A stretch of 34,244 nt of DNA from an uncultured Bacteroidota bacterium (GCA_938008665.1 CALLKA010000151.1:1-34244); one strand, 5' to 3'; numbered from the stretch's first letter, positions 17,532-26,101 are shown. Notes: generated by a model not told the origin, from the sequence alone. Numbers and translations: made by a program.

Positions 17532-19940
17532 ATGACGATTAGTTATCGCTGGCTGAGTGAATATTTACCCCAAACGGTGCGCCCGGAAGAATTATCTAAT
17601 ATCCTAACCTCCATAGGTTTGGAAGTAGAGTCATTAGAAAATTTTGAAAATTTCAAAGGCGGACTTGCAGGATTAGTCGTTGGGGAAGTATTAGAAGTGG
17701 TTCCTCATCCAAATGCAGATAAATTAAAATTGACCAAAGTGGATACGGGTGGGTCAGCGCCTTTAGGGATTGTTTGTGGTGCATCCAATGTAATGGTGGG
17801 TCAAAAAGTGGTGGTCGCGGTTGTGGGCACTACGATTTATCCAAAAGGCAAGGAGCCCATGACTATGAAATTAGCGAAAATCAGGGGCGAACAAAGTGAA
17901 GGAATGATTTGTGCGGAAGATGAAATTGGGGTAAGTGATGACCATGCTGGAATTATTGTTTTAGATGCTGCAATAAAAGCAGGCACTCCGGTTGCTGAAA
18001 TTTACGAATATTATCAGGATTGGATTTATGAAATTGGTTTAACACCCAACAGGATGGATGCAATGAGTCATTATGGTGTTGCTAAAGATGTATGTGCTTA
18101 TTTGTCCTATCATCAAACTCCAGTGAGTGCAGTAAGTCCATTCACACAAAATTTGGAACATGATACATCGGTTGCGCCATTTAAAGTTTTGATTGAAGAT
18201 GAAAAAGCATGTGCGCGTTATAGTGGGTTAGTCATTGAAGGTGTAACAGTAAAAGAATCGCCTACTTGGTTAAAAAATAGATTACAAAGCATTGGTGTAC
18301 GTGCCATTAATAATATCGTGGACATCACGAATTATATTTTACATGAAACCGGTCAACCATTGCATGCATTTGATGCGAGTGAGATCAAAGAAAGTAAAGT
18401 AGTGGTAAAAAAATATGCTGCAGGTACTAAGTTCACTACACTCGACGGCGTAGAACGAACTTTACAAGCCAATGATTTAATGATTACGGATGGTGCAAAA
18501 CCCATGTGTATTGCGGGTGTTTTTGGCGGCTTACAAAGTGGAGTTAAAATAACTACAAAAAATATATTTTTAGAAAGTGCCTGGTTTGAAAATGTACATA
18601 TTCGTAAAACCTCATTACATCATGGCCTGAGGACAGATGCTGCAACACGTTTTGAAAAAGGAGTGGATGTGGATGGAACAGTAAAAGTATTGTTGCGTGC
18701 TGCAAAATTGATACAAGAAATTGCAGGTGGAAAATGTAGTGAAGTTGTTGACGTATATCCAAATCCTGCAAAAAAATCGGTAGTACATTTAGGCTTTAAT
18801 TATTTAAAAAAATTAAGTGGTAAAACGTATTCAGTAGATAAAGTAAAAACAATACTTACTAGTTTGGGTTTTGAAATTAGCAACGAAACTAAGGAAGGTA
18901 TTGAATTAGCAGTACCTTACCACAAACCCGATATTAGCATACCCGCTGATATAGTAGAGGAAGTTTTACGCATTGATGGCTTGGATAATATTGAAATTCC
19001 AAGTGTTATTACCATGAGTCCTTCCATTGATCCATTGGAGAAAAAAGAAAAGTTCAAAGATAAAATTGCACAGTTTTTAGTGGGCCGCGGCTACACGGAA
19101 ATATTAACGAATTCAATTACCAATAGTGCTTATTTTTCAGAAGAAGTATTGGCAGGTGCAGTAAAAATGTTGAATAATTTAAGTGCCGATTTAGATGTGA
19201 TGCGTCCCTCCATGCTAGAAACAGGATTGGAAACCATTGCTTATAATTTGAATCGTCAACTAAGTTCAATTTCATTATTTGAAATTGGAAAAGTGTATGG
19301 ACAATCCTCCAAAGGGGCTTATTATGAATCGGAACAATTGTCTATTTATCTTTCTGGAAAACAACAACAAGATGGTTGGAGAACCAAGGGAATATTGTCT
19401 GATTTCTTTTTTGCCAAAGGAGCAGCCACTGCCATTTTTAATTTATTAGGCATGCAGGGAGGTGAATGGAAGCAAACCAGTGCCAATCAAATTGATTATG
19501 TGGTTAGTAAAAAAACTACAGGTACGGTGCAAGTCATTGGAGCAAAAAAATTACAAGCCTTTGGTATCAAGCAACCCGTTTTTTATATCCAATTTGACCT
19601 TGCTAATTTGTTTGCGATTTATCAAAGCAAGCAGGTGGTGTACCAGGAAATATCTAAATATCCTTCTGTGGAAAGGGATCTTGCATTGGTGATTCCGCAG
19701 GATACAAAGTATGAAACTATCGAAGCCTGTGTGAAGGAAGCGAAATTGGAAGCATTGAAAGAGTCACGTGTATTTGATATTTTTGAGAGTGATAAATTGG
19801 GTGCAAATAAAAAATCGGTGGCAATAAATTTTGTATTTAATACCCCAGATAAAACATTGACAGATACTGAAATTGATACCATGATGAAAAAGTTGGTACA
19901 ATTATTTGAAAAAAATCTGAGCGCAGAAGTTAGAAAATAA
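17532..19940 (+). CDS. pheT: Phenylalanine-tRNA ligase beta subunit
   Basis: PheT pairs with PheS as an alpha2-beta2 enzyme that charges tRNA-Phe; the beta subunit carries editing and tRNA-binding functions. The 802-residue product has the expected order. First is an OB-fold tRNA-binding domain (about 40-150, GLVVGEVLEVVPHPNADKLK). The B3/B4 editing region follows (about 210-390, NNIVDITNYILHETGQPLHAFD). Next are B5 (about 400-475), a catalytic-like core and the C-terminal anticodon-binding FDX-ACB domain (about 705-800, YPSVERDLALVIP). pheS is not adjacent, so the two genes are split here. The coiled-coil gene and zapA follow closely, suggesting one transcript. Confidence 0.96.
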   Translation: MTISYRWLSEYLPQTVRPEELSNILTSIGLEVESLENFENFKGGLAGLVVGEVLEVVPHPNADKLKLTKVDTGGSAPLGIVCGASNVMVGQKVVVAVVGTTIYPKGKEPMTMKLAKIRGEQSEGMICAEDEIGVSDDHAGIIVLDAAIKAGTPVAEIYEYYQDWIYEIGLTPNRMDAMSHYGVAKDVCAYLSYHQTPVSAVSPFTQNLEHDTSVAPFKVLIEDEKACARYSGLVIEGVTVKESPTWLKNRLQSIGVRAINNIVDITNYILHETGQPLHAFDASEIKESKVVVKKYAAGTKFTTLDGVERTLQANDLMITDGAKPMCIAGVFGGLQSGVKITTKNIFLESAWFENVHIRKTSLHHGLRTDAATRFEKGVDVDGTVKVLLRAAKLIQEIAGGKCSEVVDVYPNPAKKSVVHLGFNYLKKLSGKTYSVDKVKTILTSLGFEISNETKEGIELAVPYHKPDISIPADIVEEVLRIDGLDNIEIPSVITMSPSIDPLEKKEKFKDKIAQFLVGRGYTEILTNSITNSAYFSEEVLAGAVKMLNNLSADLDVMRPSMLETGLETIAYNLNRQLSSISLFEIGKVYGQSSKGAYYESEQLSIYLSGKQQQDGWRTKGILSDFFFAKGAATAIFNLLGMQGGEWKQTSANQIDYVVSKKTTGTVQVIGAKKLQAFGIKQPVFYIQFDLANLFAIYQSKQVVYQEISKYPSVERDLALVIPQDTKYETIEACVKEAKLEALKESRVFDIFESDKLGANKKSVAINFVFNTPDKTLTDTEIDTMMKKLVQLFEKNLSAEVRK

Positions 19941-19967
19941 CTAAATTCAATTTGTTAAAAATAAACC

Positions 19968-20255
19968 ATGCTTGCTTTAAAATCATCCCTTGAACAATTA
20001 CAAGAAAAATTACAGCTTTTAATTAAGCAGTATGGTGTATTGGACAAGGAGAACCAACAACTTAAAGCAGCGGTAACGAAGCAGGAAAATAAGAATAAGG
20101 AGTTGCTCGAACAGTTGAACGAATCCAAACATCAGTTAACAGCTTCTAGGATGCATCAATCTGAAATGAATCCCGCTGATAAGGAAAAGTGGGTGAAACA
20201 AATTGATCAATACATTAAGGAAATTGATACTGCTATTAAAAACCTGAATCCATAA
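19968..20255 (+). CDS. Small coiled-coil protein next to zapA
   Basis: A 95-residue, highly charged protein predicted to be almost wholly helical. Residues 1-60 carry leucine-spaced heptads (SLEQLQEKLQLLIKQYGVLD, NKELLEQLNESKHQLTAS), typical of a parallel coiled coil. The C-terminal helix EKWVKQIDQYIKEIDTAIKNL is more distinctive. It has no signal peptide or membrane segment. Its stop is three bases before the zapA start, so the two are surely cotranscribed and may be translationally coupled. By position and architecture it could act with ZapA at the division ring, as ZapB does in Gammaproteobacteria, but no sequence homology to ZapB is claimed. Confidence 0.8.
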   Translation: MLALKSSLEQLQEKLQLLIKQYGVLDKENQQLKAAVTKQENKNKELLEQLNESKHQLTASRMHQSEMNPADKEKWVKQIDQYIKEIDTAIKNLNP

Positions 20256-20258
20256 GCC

Positions 20259-20570
20259 ATGTCAGACAATACTGAAAATGTGGACTTGATCCCTATTAAT
20301 ATTACCATTGCTGACAGGTCCTATCGTGTAAAAATAGCTGCCAAGGATGAGGAGGCGGTTCGTAAAACGGCCGCTATAATCAATCAAAAGATGGTAGAAT
20401 TTAAAAATGCCTATGCCGGTAAGGATCAGCAGGACTATATTTCCATGGTTTTATTGTGGTTTACCACCGAGCAGCAAAAAACGGGGTCCAACCTATATGA
20501 GATTGAAACAGCCCAAAAACAGATTGATACCCTCACCAATTGGGTAGATAAAGCGCTGTCTGCCTCATAA
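20259..20570 (+). CDS. zapA: Cell division protein ZapA
   Basis: ZapA binds FtsZ and bundles its filaments at mid-cell. The 103-residue product has the family N-terminal beta-strand domain (INITIADRSYRVKIAAKDEEAVRKTAAIINQKM) and then a C-terminal helix that forms a coiled-coil tetramer (ETAQKQIDTLTNWVDKAL). Length is normal. It starts three bases after the coiled-coil gene and is followed by the probable 6S RNA and rny on the same strand. Confidence 0.88.
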   Translation: MSDNTENVDLIPINITIADRSYRVKIAAKDEEAVRKTAAIINQKMVEFKNAYAGKDQQDYISMVLLWFTTEQQKTGSNLYEIETAQKQIDTLTNWVDKALSAS

Positions 20571-20603
20571 ATTACCCCCCATCGACTCCATTCTTTCCAT
20601 TAT

Positions 20604-20704
20604 TTGATTATCTTCGTAGCGGAACCTTTGACGCATTATAAAAAATCGAAATACGTCATCTTGTAATTTTTGTGTGAACGAAGCTTGCTATAGGTGATTA
20701 TCAA
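20604..20704 (+). ncRNA. ssrS: Probable 6S RNA (6S-Flavo-like hairpin)
   Basis: The 225-base gap between zapA and rny folds into one long hairpin. TTGATTATC (20604-20612) pairs with GATTATCAA (20696-20704) with one mismatch. GTAGC (20616-20620) pairs with GCTAT (20687-20691). TGACG (20629-20633) pairs with CGTCA (20654-20658) near the tip. A large unpaired region lies between the last two stems, like the promoter-mimicking bubble by which 6S RNA binds housekeeping RNA polymerase. From memory, Bacteroidota 6S RNA often lies between zapA and rny, but I could not verify this. The ends are approximate and strand is set by its neighbours. Confidence 0.5.
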
Positions 20705-20795
20705 TGATTTATGTATAATATAGGATTAATGTTTTTAACTCATTAACTAAGAAAAAGGGGAGTATGAATTATTTTAAAAAAACAAGATTTAAACA

Positions 20796-22361
20796 ATGGA
20801 CCAAACAATATTATTTGTCATCATTGGAGTTGCTTCCTTATCGGGAGGTTTACTCATCGGCAAACTAGTTTTTGCCCGCAATACAAAAAAGCAGGTTGAA
20901 GAAGCAGAAGCACAAGCGGCCAACATTTTAAAGGAAACAGCACTAAGGGCTGAAACCATCAGAAAGGAAAAACAACTGGAAGCTAAGGAGCATTTTGTAC
21001 AACTTAAGTCAGACTACGATCGCGATTTATTAGAAAAAAATAAAAAGATTGGAGAAGCTGAAAATAGAATCAAACAAAAAGAAATCAGCACCAATCAAAA
21101 GGAAGCTGCTTTAGACAAGCAAGTAAAAGACAATGAAGCGATCAAAGAAAAATTAAATCGTGAGATTGATTTAATCAATGTAAAGCGCACTGAATTAGAG
21201 AAGCACCAAGAAGAGCATATTCGTAGGTTGGAAAAAATTGCGAATTTAAGTGCAGATGATGCAAGACAACAATTAATTGAAAGCTTGAAAAATGAGGCGC
21301 AAACCCAGGCCCTTGTTTTACAACAAGAAATTATTGAAGATGCAAAGCAAAAAGCAAACAAGGAAGCACGTAAAATAATTATTCAATCTATCCAAAGAAC
21401 AGCAGCGGAAGTTGCAATCGAGAATACTGTGACGGTATTTAACTTGGAATCAGATGAAATGAAAGGTCAAATCATTGGTAGAGAAGGACGTAATATTCGT
21501 GCGATTGAAGCAGCCACTGGAGTGGATTTAATTGTGGATGATACACCTGAAGCCATCTTATTATCTTCCTTTGATCCATTGCGTCGTGAAATTGCGCGTT
21601 TAAGTTTACAAAGATTAGTCACTGATGGTCGTATACATCCAGCTCGTATTGAGGAAGTGGTTGAAAAAACTCGTCGTCAGTTAGAAGATCAAATTGCAGA
21701 GATTGGTGAAAGAACGGTCATTGAATTAGGTATTCATGGTTTACATAAGGAGTTGATCAGAATTATTGGTAAAATGAGGTTCAGATCCTCTTATGGACAA
21801 AACTTGTTGATGCACTCTCGTGAAACTGCTAATTTATGTGGTATCATGGCTGCCGAGTTAGGATTGAACCCTAAATTGGCAAAAAGAGCAGGTTTATTAC
21901 ATGATATAGGTAAGGTTCCCGACGAAGAAACTGAATTAAGCCATGCCTTATTAGGGGCTAAATTGGCTGAGAAATATGGTGAAAACCCGGCGGTGGTGAA
22001 TGCAATTGGTGCCCACCACGATGAGATGGAGATGCAATATGTGATTTCCCCAATTATCCAAGCCTGTGATGCGATTAGCGGTGCAAGACCAGGAGCGAGA
22101 AGAGAAATCATGCAACAGTACATACAGAGAATCAAGGACTTAGAGAACCTAGCCATGAACTACCAAGGGGTAGAAAAAGCTTATGCTATTCAGGCGGGTC
22201 GTGAGTTAAGGGTGATTGTGGAAGCTGAGAAAGTGACCGATCAGTCCTCTGACCAATTGAGCTTTGAAATTGCACAAAAAATTCAAACTGAAATGACCTA
22301 TCCTGGTCAGATTAAGGTGACGGTGATACGTGAAAAGAGGGCAGTGAACATTGCCAGGTAG
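20796..22361 (+). CDS. rny: Ribonuclease Y
   Basis: RNase Y is a membrane-anchored endoribonuclease that starts mRNA decay. The 521-residue product has an N-terminal membrane helix (residues 4-25, ILFVIIGVASLSGGLLIGKLVF), a long charged coiled coil to about residue 195, a KH RNA-binding domain (about 210-275, IIGREGRNIRAIEAATGVDLIVDD) and an HD phosphohydrolase domain with the metal motif LLHDIGKVPDEE and the later GAHHDE. Length is typical (510-525). The ATG at 20796 directly precedes the membrane helix. The out-of-frame ATG at 20764 after a purine-rich stretch is not its start. Confidence 0.97.
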   Translation: MDQTILFVIIGVASLSGGLLIGKLVFARNTKKQVEEAEAQAANILKETALRAETIRKEKQLEAKEHFVQLKSDYDRDLLEKNKKIGEAENRIKQKEISTNQKEAALDKQVKDNEAIKEKLNREIDLINVKRTELEKHQEEHIRRLEKIANLSADDARQQLIESLKNEAQTQALVLQQEIIEDAKQKANKEARKIIIQSIQRTAAEVAIENTVTVFNLESDEMKGQIIGREGRNIRAIEAATGVDLIVDDTPEAILLSSFDPLRREIARLSLQRLVTDGRIHPARIEEVVEKTRRQLEDQIAEIGERTVIELGIHGLHKELIRIIGKMRFRSSYGQNLLMHSRETANLCGIMAAELGLNPKLAKRAGLLHDIGKVPDEETELSHALLGAKLAEKYGENPAVVNAIGAHHDEMEMQYVISPIIQACDAISGARPGARREIMQQYIQRIKDLENLAMNYQGVEKAYAIQAGRELRVIVEAEKVTDQSSDQLSFEIAQKIQTEMTYPGQIKVTVIREKRAVNIAR

Positions 22362-22387
22362 TGGAATATTAATTTAAGATCAAATAA

Positions 22388-22419
22388 TTTGGATAATAAG
22401 GTGGGTTCTCCTACCTTTG
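22388..22419 (+). promoter_or_regulatory. Bacteroidota-type promoter of rplS
   Basis: TTTG (22388-22391) and TACCTTTG (22412-22419) match the -33 (TTTG) and -7 (TAnnTTTG) consensus, with 20 bases between them. The rplS ATG is at 22442, giving a leader of about 16 bases. This is the clearest two-part promoter in the window. An imperfect inverted repeat (22398-22417) overlaps the -7 box. Confidence 0.7.
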
Positions 22420-22441
22420 CCGTCCGCAAAAACAATGTATT

Positions 22442-22792
22442 ATGAGCGAAGCAGTAAAATTTGTACACGAGCAATTAACAGCAAAAAAAGAATATCCAGC
22501 CTTCAAAGCTGGTGATAATATTACCGTAAACTACAAAATTGTAGAGGGTGGTAAAGAGCGTATCCAAAGTTTCCGTGGAGATGTAATTAAGTCTCAAGGA
22601 ACTGGCGCTACTGCATCATTTACAGTACGTAAAATTTCTGATGGTGTAGGCGTTGAGCGTTTATTCCCAATCCTATCACCAAATATCGATTCTATCTTAT
22701 TGAACAAGTCTGGTAAGGTACGCCGTGCTAAATTATACTACTTAAGAGAGAGAAGCGGTAAGAGTGCGCGTATTAAGGAAAAAAGATTCTAA
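22442..22792 (+). CDS. rplS: 50S ribosomal protein L19
   Basis: L19 lies at the interface of the two ribosomal subunits in the 50S particle. The 116-residue product shows the family features: FKAGDNITVNYKIVEGGKERIQSFRGDVI at residues 21-49, then TVRKISDGVGVERLFPILSPNIDSI, and the basic C-terminus RRAKLYYLRERSGKSARIKE. Length is normal. It has its own promoter and a strong terminator (22835-22865), so it is probably transcribed alone. Confidence 0.97.
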   Translation: MSEAVKFVHEQLTAKKEYPAFKAGDNITVNYKIVEGGKERIQSFRGDVIKSQGTGATASFTVRKISDGVGVERLFPILSPNIDSILLNKSGKVRRAKLYYLRERSGKSARIKEKRF

Positions 22793-22834
22793 ATGCTATT
22801 ACCATCCAAATGGTAAAGCACTAGCTAATAAATT

Positions 22835-22865
22835 AAACCGTCCCGATTTTCAGGACGGTTTTTTT
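22835..22865 (+). terminator. Intrinsic terminator after rplS
   Basis: AAACCGTCC (22835-22843) pairs with GGACGGTTT (22853-22861) around a 9-base loop, followed by T to 22865. This nine-pair stem with a T run starts 43 bases after the rplS stop. Confidence 0.88.
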
Positions 22866-22961
22866 ATGCCATATCCTGACTTTTTAATCTATGAAAACCT
22901 TAAAAATAGTGTACTTTCTATTTTATAATTACCTTACCTTTAATATTCTAAATTTAACATT

Positions 22962-23150
22962 ATGGGCAACTTAGGATTTCAAGAATTATTAATTATTGGT
23001 GTGGTTATTTTAGTGATGTTTGGCGGAAGAAAAATCCCTGAATTTATGCGTGGATTAGGAAAGGGTATCCGTGAATTCAACGATGCTAAAAACAATGTAA
23101 AAAAAGAAATCGAAGAAGGTATCAAAGAAAAAGACGAAAAAGCTTCTTAG
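22962..23150 (+). CDS. tatA: Sec-independent translocase subunit TatA
   Basis: TatA oligomers help open the twin-arginine pathway for folded proteins in the inner membrane. The 62-residue product has the standard layout. A short N-terminal membrane helix (LGFQELLIIGVVILVMFG, residues 3-20) is followed by the FGG hinge and an amphipathic helix (KIPEFMRGLGKGIREFNDA). The tail is charged. Gln7 and the Phe-Gly hinge fit the TatA/E type. tatC is not in the window. A near-match promoter box TACCTTTA lies at 22935-22942. Confidence 0.92.
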   Translation: MGNLGFQELLIIGVVILVMFGGRKIPEFMRGLGKGIREFNDAKNNVKKEIEEGIKEKDEKAS

Positions 23151-23207
23151 TTTTTTGGCCTACCTGTGGATCGCCAATCTATTTTTTATCAATTAACATT
23201 TTAGCCT

Positions 23208-24656
23208 TTGTTTCGTTTTACTACAATCAAAGACTACCATACTGCTTTACAAGCAGGAAGCGTGTCATGCGTTCAAGCAGTGGATTATTACTTGGATCAA
23301 ATTGCGCGCAATGAAAATCTCAATGCCTTTTTAGAAGTATTTACTGAAGACGCTAAACAGCGCGCTATTGCGTTAGATGAATTACGCGCCCAAAATAAAT
23401 CCACGGGAGCCTCCTTGGGTAAATTACATGGGGTAGTAGTAGGTATTAAAGATGTACTATGTTATCAAGGGAACAAAGTAAGTGCTGCTTCCAAAATTTT
23501 AGAAAATTATACAGCTGTTTATTCTGCTTCTGCTATTGAAAAATTATTGGCAGAAGGTGCTATTATCATTGGTCGTCAAAACTGTGATGAATTTGCGATG
23601 GGCAGTAGTAATGAAAATTCAGCATACGGTCCTGTAAAAAATGGTATCGATCCTACAAAGGTGCCAGGTGGATCATCCGGAGGTTCAGCCGTAGCCGTGC
23701 AATCTGATATGTGCATGGTGAGTTTGGGATCGGATACTGGTGGATCAGTTCGGCAGCCTGCAGATTTCTGCGGCGTAATTGGACTCAAGCCAAGTTATGG
23801 TCGCATTTCAAGGTATGGCTTAATTGCCTATGCATCTTCCTTTGATCAAATTGGTATATTTTCAAAATCAGTATTTGATGCTGCATTGGTACTTGAAGTA
23901 ATCGCAGGACCTGATGAATTTGACAGTACTGTATCATCCAAAGCGGTTCCTTCCTATTCCAATGAAATAAATAAAGCGACACCAAAAAAAGTAGCCTACT
24001 TTAAAGAAACACTTTCGCATCCTGGTTTGGATCAGGAAATTAAAAATAAAACAACGGCCTACCTCGAGCAATTAAAAGGTGCTGGTTATACGGTGGAAGC
24101 CATTGACTTCCCATTGCTTAATTATCTGGTGCCAACTTATTATGTATTAACAACTGCAGAGGCGTCCAGTAATTTATCGCGATTTGATGGAATAAAATTT
24201 GGACATAGAACAAGTCAGCCAATGGCCGATTTAACCGATTTATATAAATTAAGTAGGACGGAAGGATTTGGTGTTGAAGTGCAAAGAAGGATTTTATTAG
24301 GCACTTTTGTTTTGAGTGCGGGTTATTTTGATGCGTATTTTACCAAAGCGCAACAAGTGCGACAACAGCTAGTGGATTTAACCAATGAATTGTTCAAAAA
24401 ATATGATATGCTCGTTTGTCCTACCGTTCCAACGACTGCCTTTAATTTAGGTGCGCATCACCATACAGCAACAGAAATGTTTTTAGCAGATATATATACA
24501 GTATATGCCAACTTAGTTGGGATCCCTGCAATTTCATTACCCCTATTTAAACACGCTAATGGAATGCCATTTGGCTTGCAGGTGATGAGTGCTTCATTTA
24601 ATGAAACTGGGTTATTACAATTTTCAGAAGCCCTCCTAGAAACTAAAATTGCATAG
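23208..24656 (+). CDS. gatA: Glutamyl/aspartyl-tRNA amidotransferase subunit A
   Basis: GatA releases ammonia from glutamine for the GatCAB conversion of Glu-tRNA-Gln and Asp-tRNA-Asn. The 482-residue product has the amidase-signature triad: Lys81 in VVVGIKD, cis-Ser156 in PGGSSGGSAVAV and nucleophile Ser180 in GSDTGGSVRQPA. The start is TTG at 23208: the in-frame stop TAG at 23202 excludes anything upstream, the next in-frame ATG is beyond residue 130, and the MFRFTTIKDY start fits the family. gatB and gatC are not adjacent. It follows tatA by 57 bases. Confidence 0.95.
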   Translation: MFRFTTIKDYHTALQAGSVSCVQAVDYYLDQIARNENLNAFLEVFTEDAKQRAIALDELRAQNKSTGASLGKLHGVVVGIKDVLCYQGNKVSAASKILENYTAVYSASAIEKLLAEGAIIIGRQNCDEFAMGSSNENSAYGPVKNGIDPTKVPGGSSGGSAVAVQSDMCMVSLGSDTGGSVRQPADFCGVIGLKPSYGRISRYGLIAYASSFDQIGIFSKSVFDAALVLEVIAGPDEFDSTVSSKAVPSYSNEINKATPKKVAYFKETLSHPGLDQEIKNKTTAYLEQLKGAGYTVEAIDFPLLNYLVPTYYVLTTAEASSNLSRFDGIKFGHRTSQPMADLTDLYKLSRTEGFGVEVQRRILLGTFVLSAGYFDAYFTKAQQVRQQLVDLTNELFKKYDMLVCPTVPTTAFNLGAHHHTATEMFLADIYTVYANLVGIPAISLPLFKHANGMPFGLQVMSASFNETGLLQFSEALLETKIA

Positions 24657-24668
24657 CATTTGTCAATT

Positions 24669-25712
24669 ATGAATCCCAATCGCATTAATCATATTATTAA
24701 GCGTTTCTCCAATATTATTATTGCAATATTATTTTTGCAATTTCATGTCAGTGGTGCGGGATATAATAGTTACGATACGGTCAAGCCTACCGCTATACCT
24801 GTTCAAAAAAACATGGAAGATACCAACACCCAATTTAGGGTAGGATTTACAAGTTTGTTTACGGTGAATGCTGCAGAAGTGAAAAGAGGGCCTTTGCAAT
24901 ATATGTTAAATGAAAAAGCCATCAGTTTTATTCAAACTTATATGGATAAGCAAGGTGCGGGTTTGCGAAAAATGAAAACATGGGCCAAACCCTACTTTAA
25001 TTTATATGATGTTATTTTAGAAAGCAAGGGAATTCCAACACAATTAAAATATTTAAGTGTGATTGAAAGTCATTTGAGTTCGGATGTGACTTCATCGGCA
25101 GGTGCAGTTGGGCCATGGCAAATAATGCCAGCGGAAGCCACCCGTTTAGGATTAAAATTAACACCCAATGATGAGCGAACCGATTATGAAAAAAGTACGC
25201 AGGCAGCTGCAACCATTTTAAAGGAGTTGTATGATGAGTTTGGCGATTGGTTATTGGTCGTTGCAGCATATAATGGAGGTGCAGGCAGATTGAGACAAAC
25301 GATTAAAAAAATGAAGACAAATGATTTTTGGGCCTTGCAGTATCAACTACCGCTTGAAACAAGGGATCATGTAAAAAAATTCATTGCTACTATTTATGTT
25401 TTTGAATCAGATCAAACCAATTTGGTTACTTATTTAAATAAGCCCACTTTAATTAAAAAAAAGGAGGAGGGCAACGCTAATTTAGCGAGGTTGGAAATAA
25501 AAGGAAGGTATAGCGCTAAAGTAATTGCAGAGTTTGTATCCTTTCCTTTTGAAAAACTGATGAACTTAAATCCGCAAATTGAAAAAGTATTGGCTACTGG
25601 AAAATCTTTTGAATTAATCCTACCAAAGGATAAGCTAGAAATATTTGAGGCCCATAAAAATCAAATTTTACAGGCCTCCATACAGTCTTTGTATAAAATC
25701 AGCGACAATTAA
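24669..25712 (+). CDS. Lytic transglycosylase (SLT domain, MltD-like)
   Basis: Lytic transglycosylases cut peptidoglycan strands to form 1,6-anhydro-muropeptides during wall growth and remodelling. The product has 347 residues from the ATG at 24669; a TTG at 24660 would add three. A signal or anchor helix is at residues 14-28. The SLT domain covers about 110-265, with catalytic Glu133 in LSVIESHLSSDV, then SSAGAVGPWQIMPATA-like (GPWQIMPAEATRLG) and VVAAYNGGAGRL. After it comes a Lys-rich stretch and a C-terminal region of about 60 residues that resembles a degenerate LysM or MltD-type module. It follows gatA by 12 bases, so they are probably cotranscribed. Confidence 0.88.
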   Translation: MNPNRINHIIKRFSNIIIAILFLQFHVSGAGYNSYDTVKPTAIPVQKNMEDTNTQFRVGFTSLFTVNAAEVKRGPLQYMLNEKAISFIQTYMDKQGAGLRKMKTWAKPYFNLYDVILESKGIPTQLKYLSVIESHLSSDVTSSAGAVGPWQIMPAEATRLGLKLTPNDERTDYEKSTQAAATILKELYDEFGDWLLVVAAYNGGAGRLRQTIKKMKTNDFWALQYQLPLETRDHVKKFIATIYVFESDQTNLVTYLNKPTLIKKKEEGNANLARLEIKGRYSAKVIAEFVSFPFEKLMNLNPQIEKVLATGKSFELILPKDKLEIFEAHKNQILQASIQSLYKISDN

Positions 25713-26051
25713 TTAAAAATCGTCGTCTAAATCGTCTTTGTCGTCAAATAAATCATCGTCGTCATCTAAGCTTTTTAAATCATCATCTAAAGAAAAATCA
25801 TCATCGTCATCTTCTTTTTTTGATTTTCCTTTGGCTTTCGTTGATTTTTTTGGCATATCAAATTCCTCGAAGTCGGGATCCCAACTATCATCTTCGGAGC
25901 TTTCCCAATCATCATTTACTTCTTCCTCCTCATCCAAATCGTCCTCCTCATCTGCCACCTTTTTTTTGGATACAGGTTTAAGAATAGCCGCTTTGTTTTG
26001 TGTAGGCTTTACTTCTTTACTTTTCTTTTCTTTTGCGATTTTCACTGCCAT
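25713..26051 (-). CDS. Small highly acidic low-complexity protein
   Basis: A 112-residue protein of unknown function. Residues 1-32 are Lys-rich and basic. Residues 33-112 are dominated by Asp and Glu, with short Ser and Lys interruptions and runs of up to five Asp. There is no signal peptide, membrane helix or recognisable domain, and it is probably disordered. Such a basic-head, acidic-tail layout suggests binding to nucleic acid or a basic protein, but this is only inference. The minus-strand frame is preferred over the plus-strand Ser-rich frame because GAY/GAR-rich coding gives the familiar acidic pattern. Its stop abuts the transglycosylase stop exactly. Confidence 0.7.
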   Translation of the reverse strand: MAVKIAKEKKSKEVKPTQNKAAILKPVSKKKVADEEDDLDEEEEVNDDWESSEDDSWDPDFEEFDMPKKSTKAKGKSKKEDDDDDFSLDDDLKSLDDDDDLFDDKDDLDDDF

Positions 26052-26101
26052 AAGTCTTTCAAAATTACAATGTAAATTTTCAAACTAAATTTTTATTTAC
26101 C

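Noticed and set aside
20764..20795. ATG at 20764 after a purine-rich AAAAAGGGGAG stretch, as a start for rny or a small gene
   Set aside because: It is out of frame with rny and its frame runs into the rny coding region without a recognisable product. The ATG at 20796 directly precedes the RNase Y membrane helix.
25738..26088. 116-codon plus-strand frame very rich in serine
   Set aside because: It is the antisense of the Asp/Glu-rich gene: GAY codons read in reverse give Ser- and Lys-rich repeats. It also has no plausible start signal.
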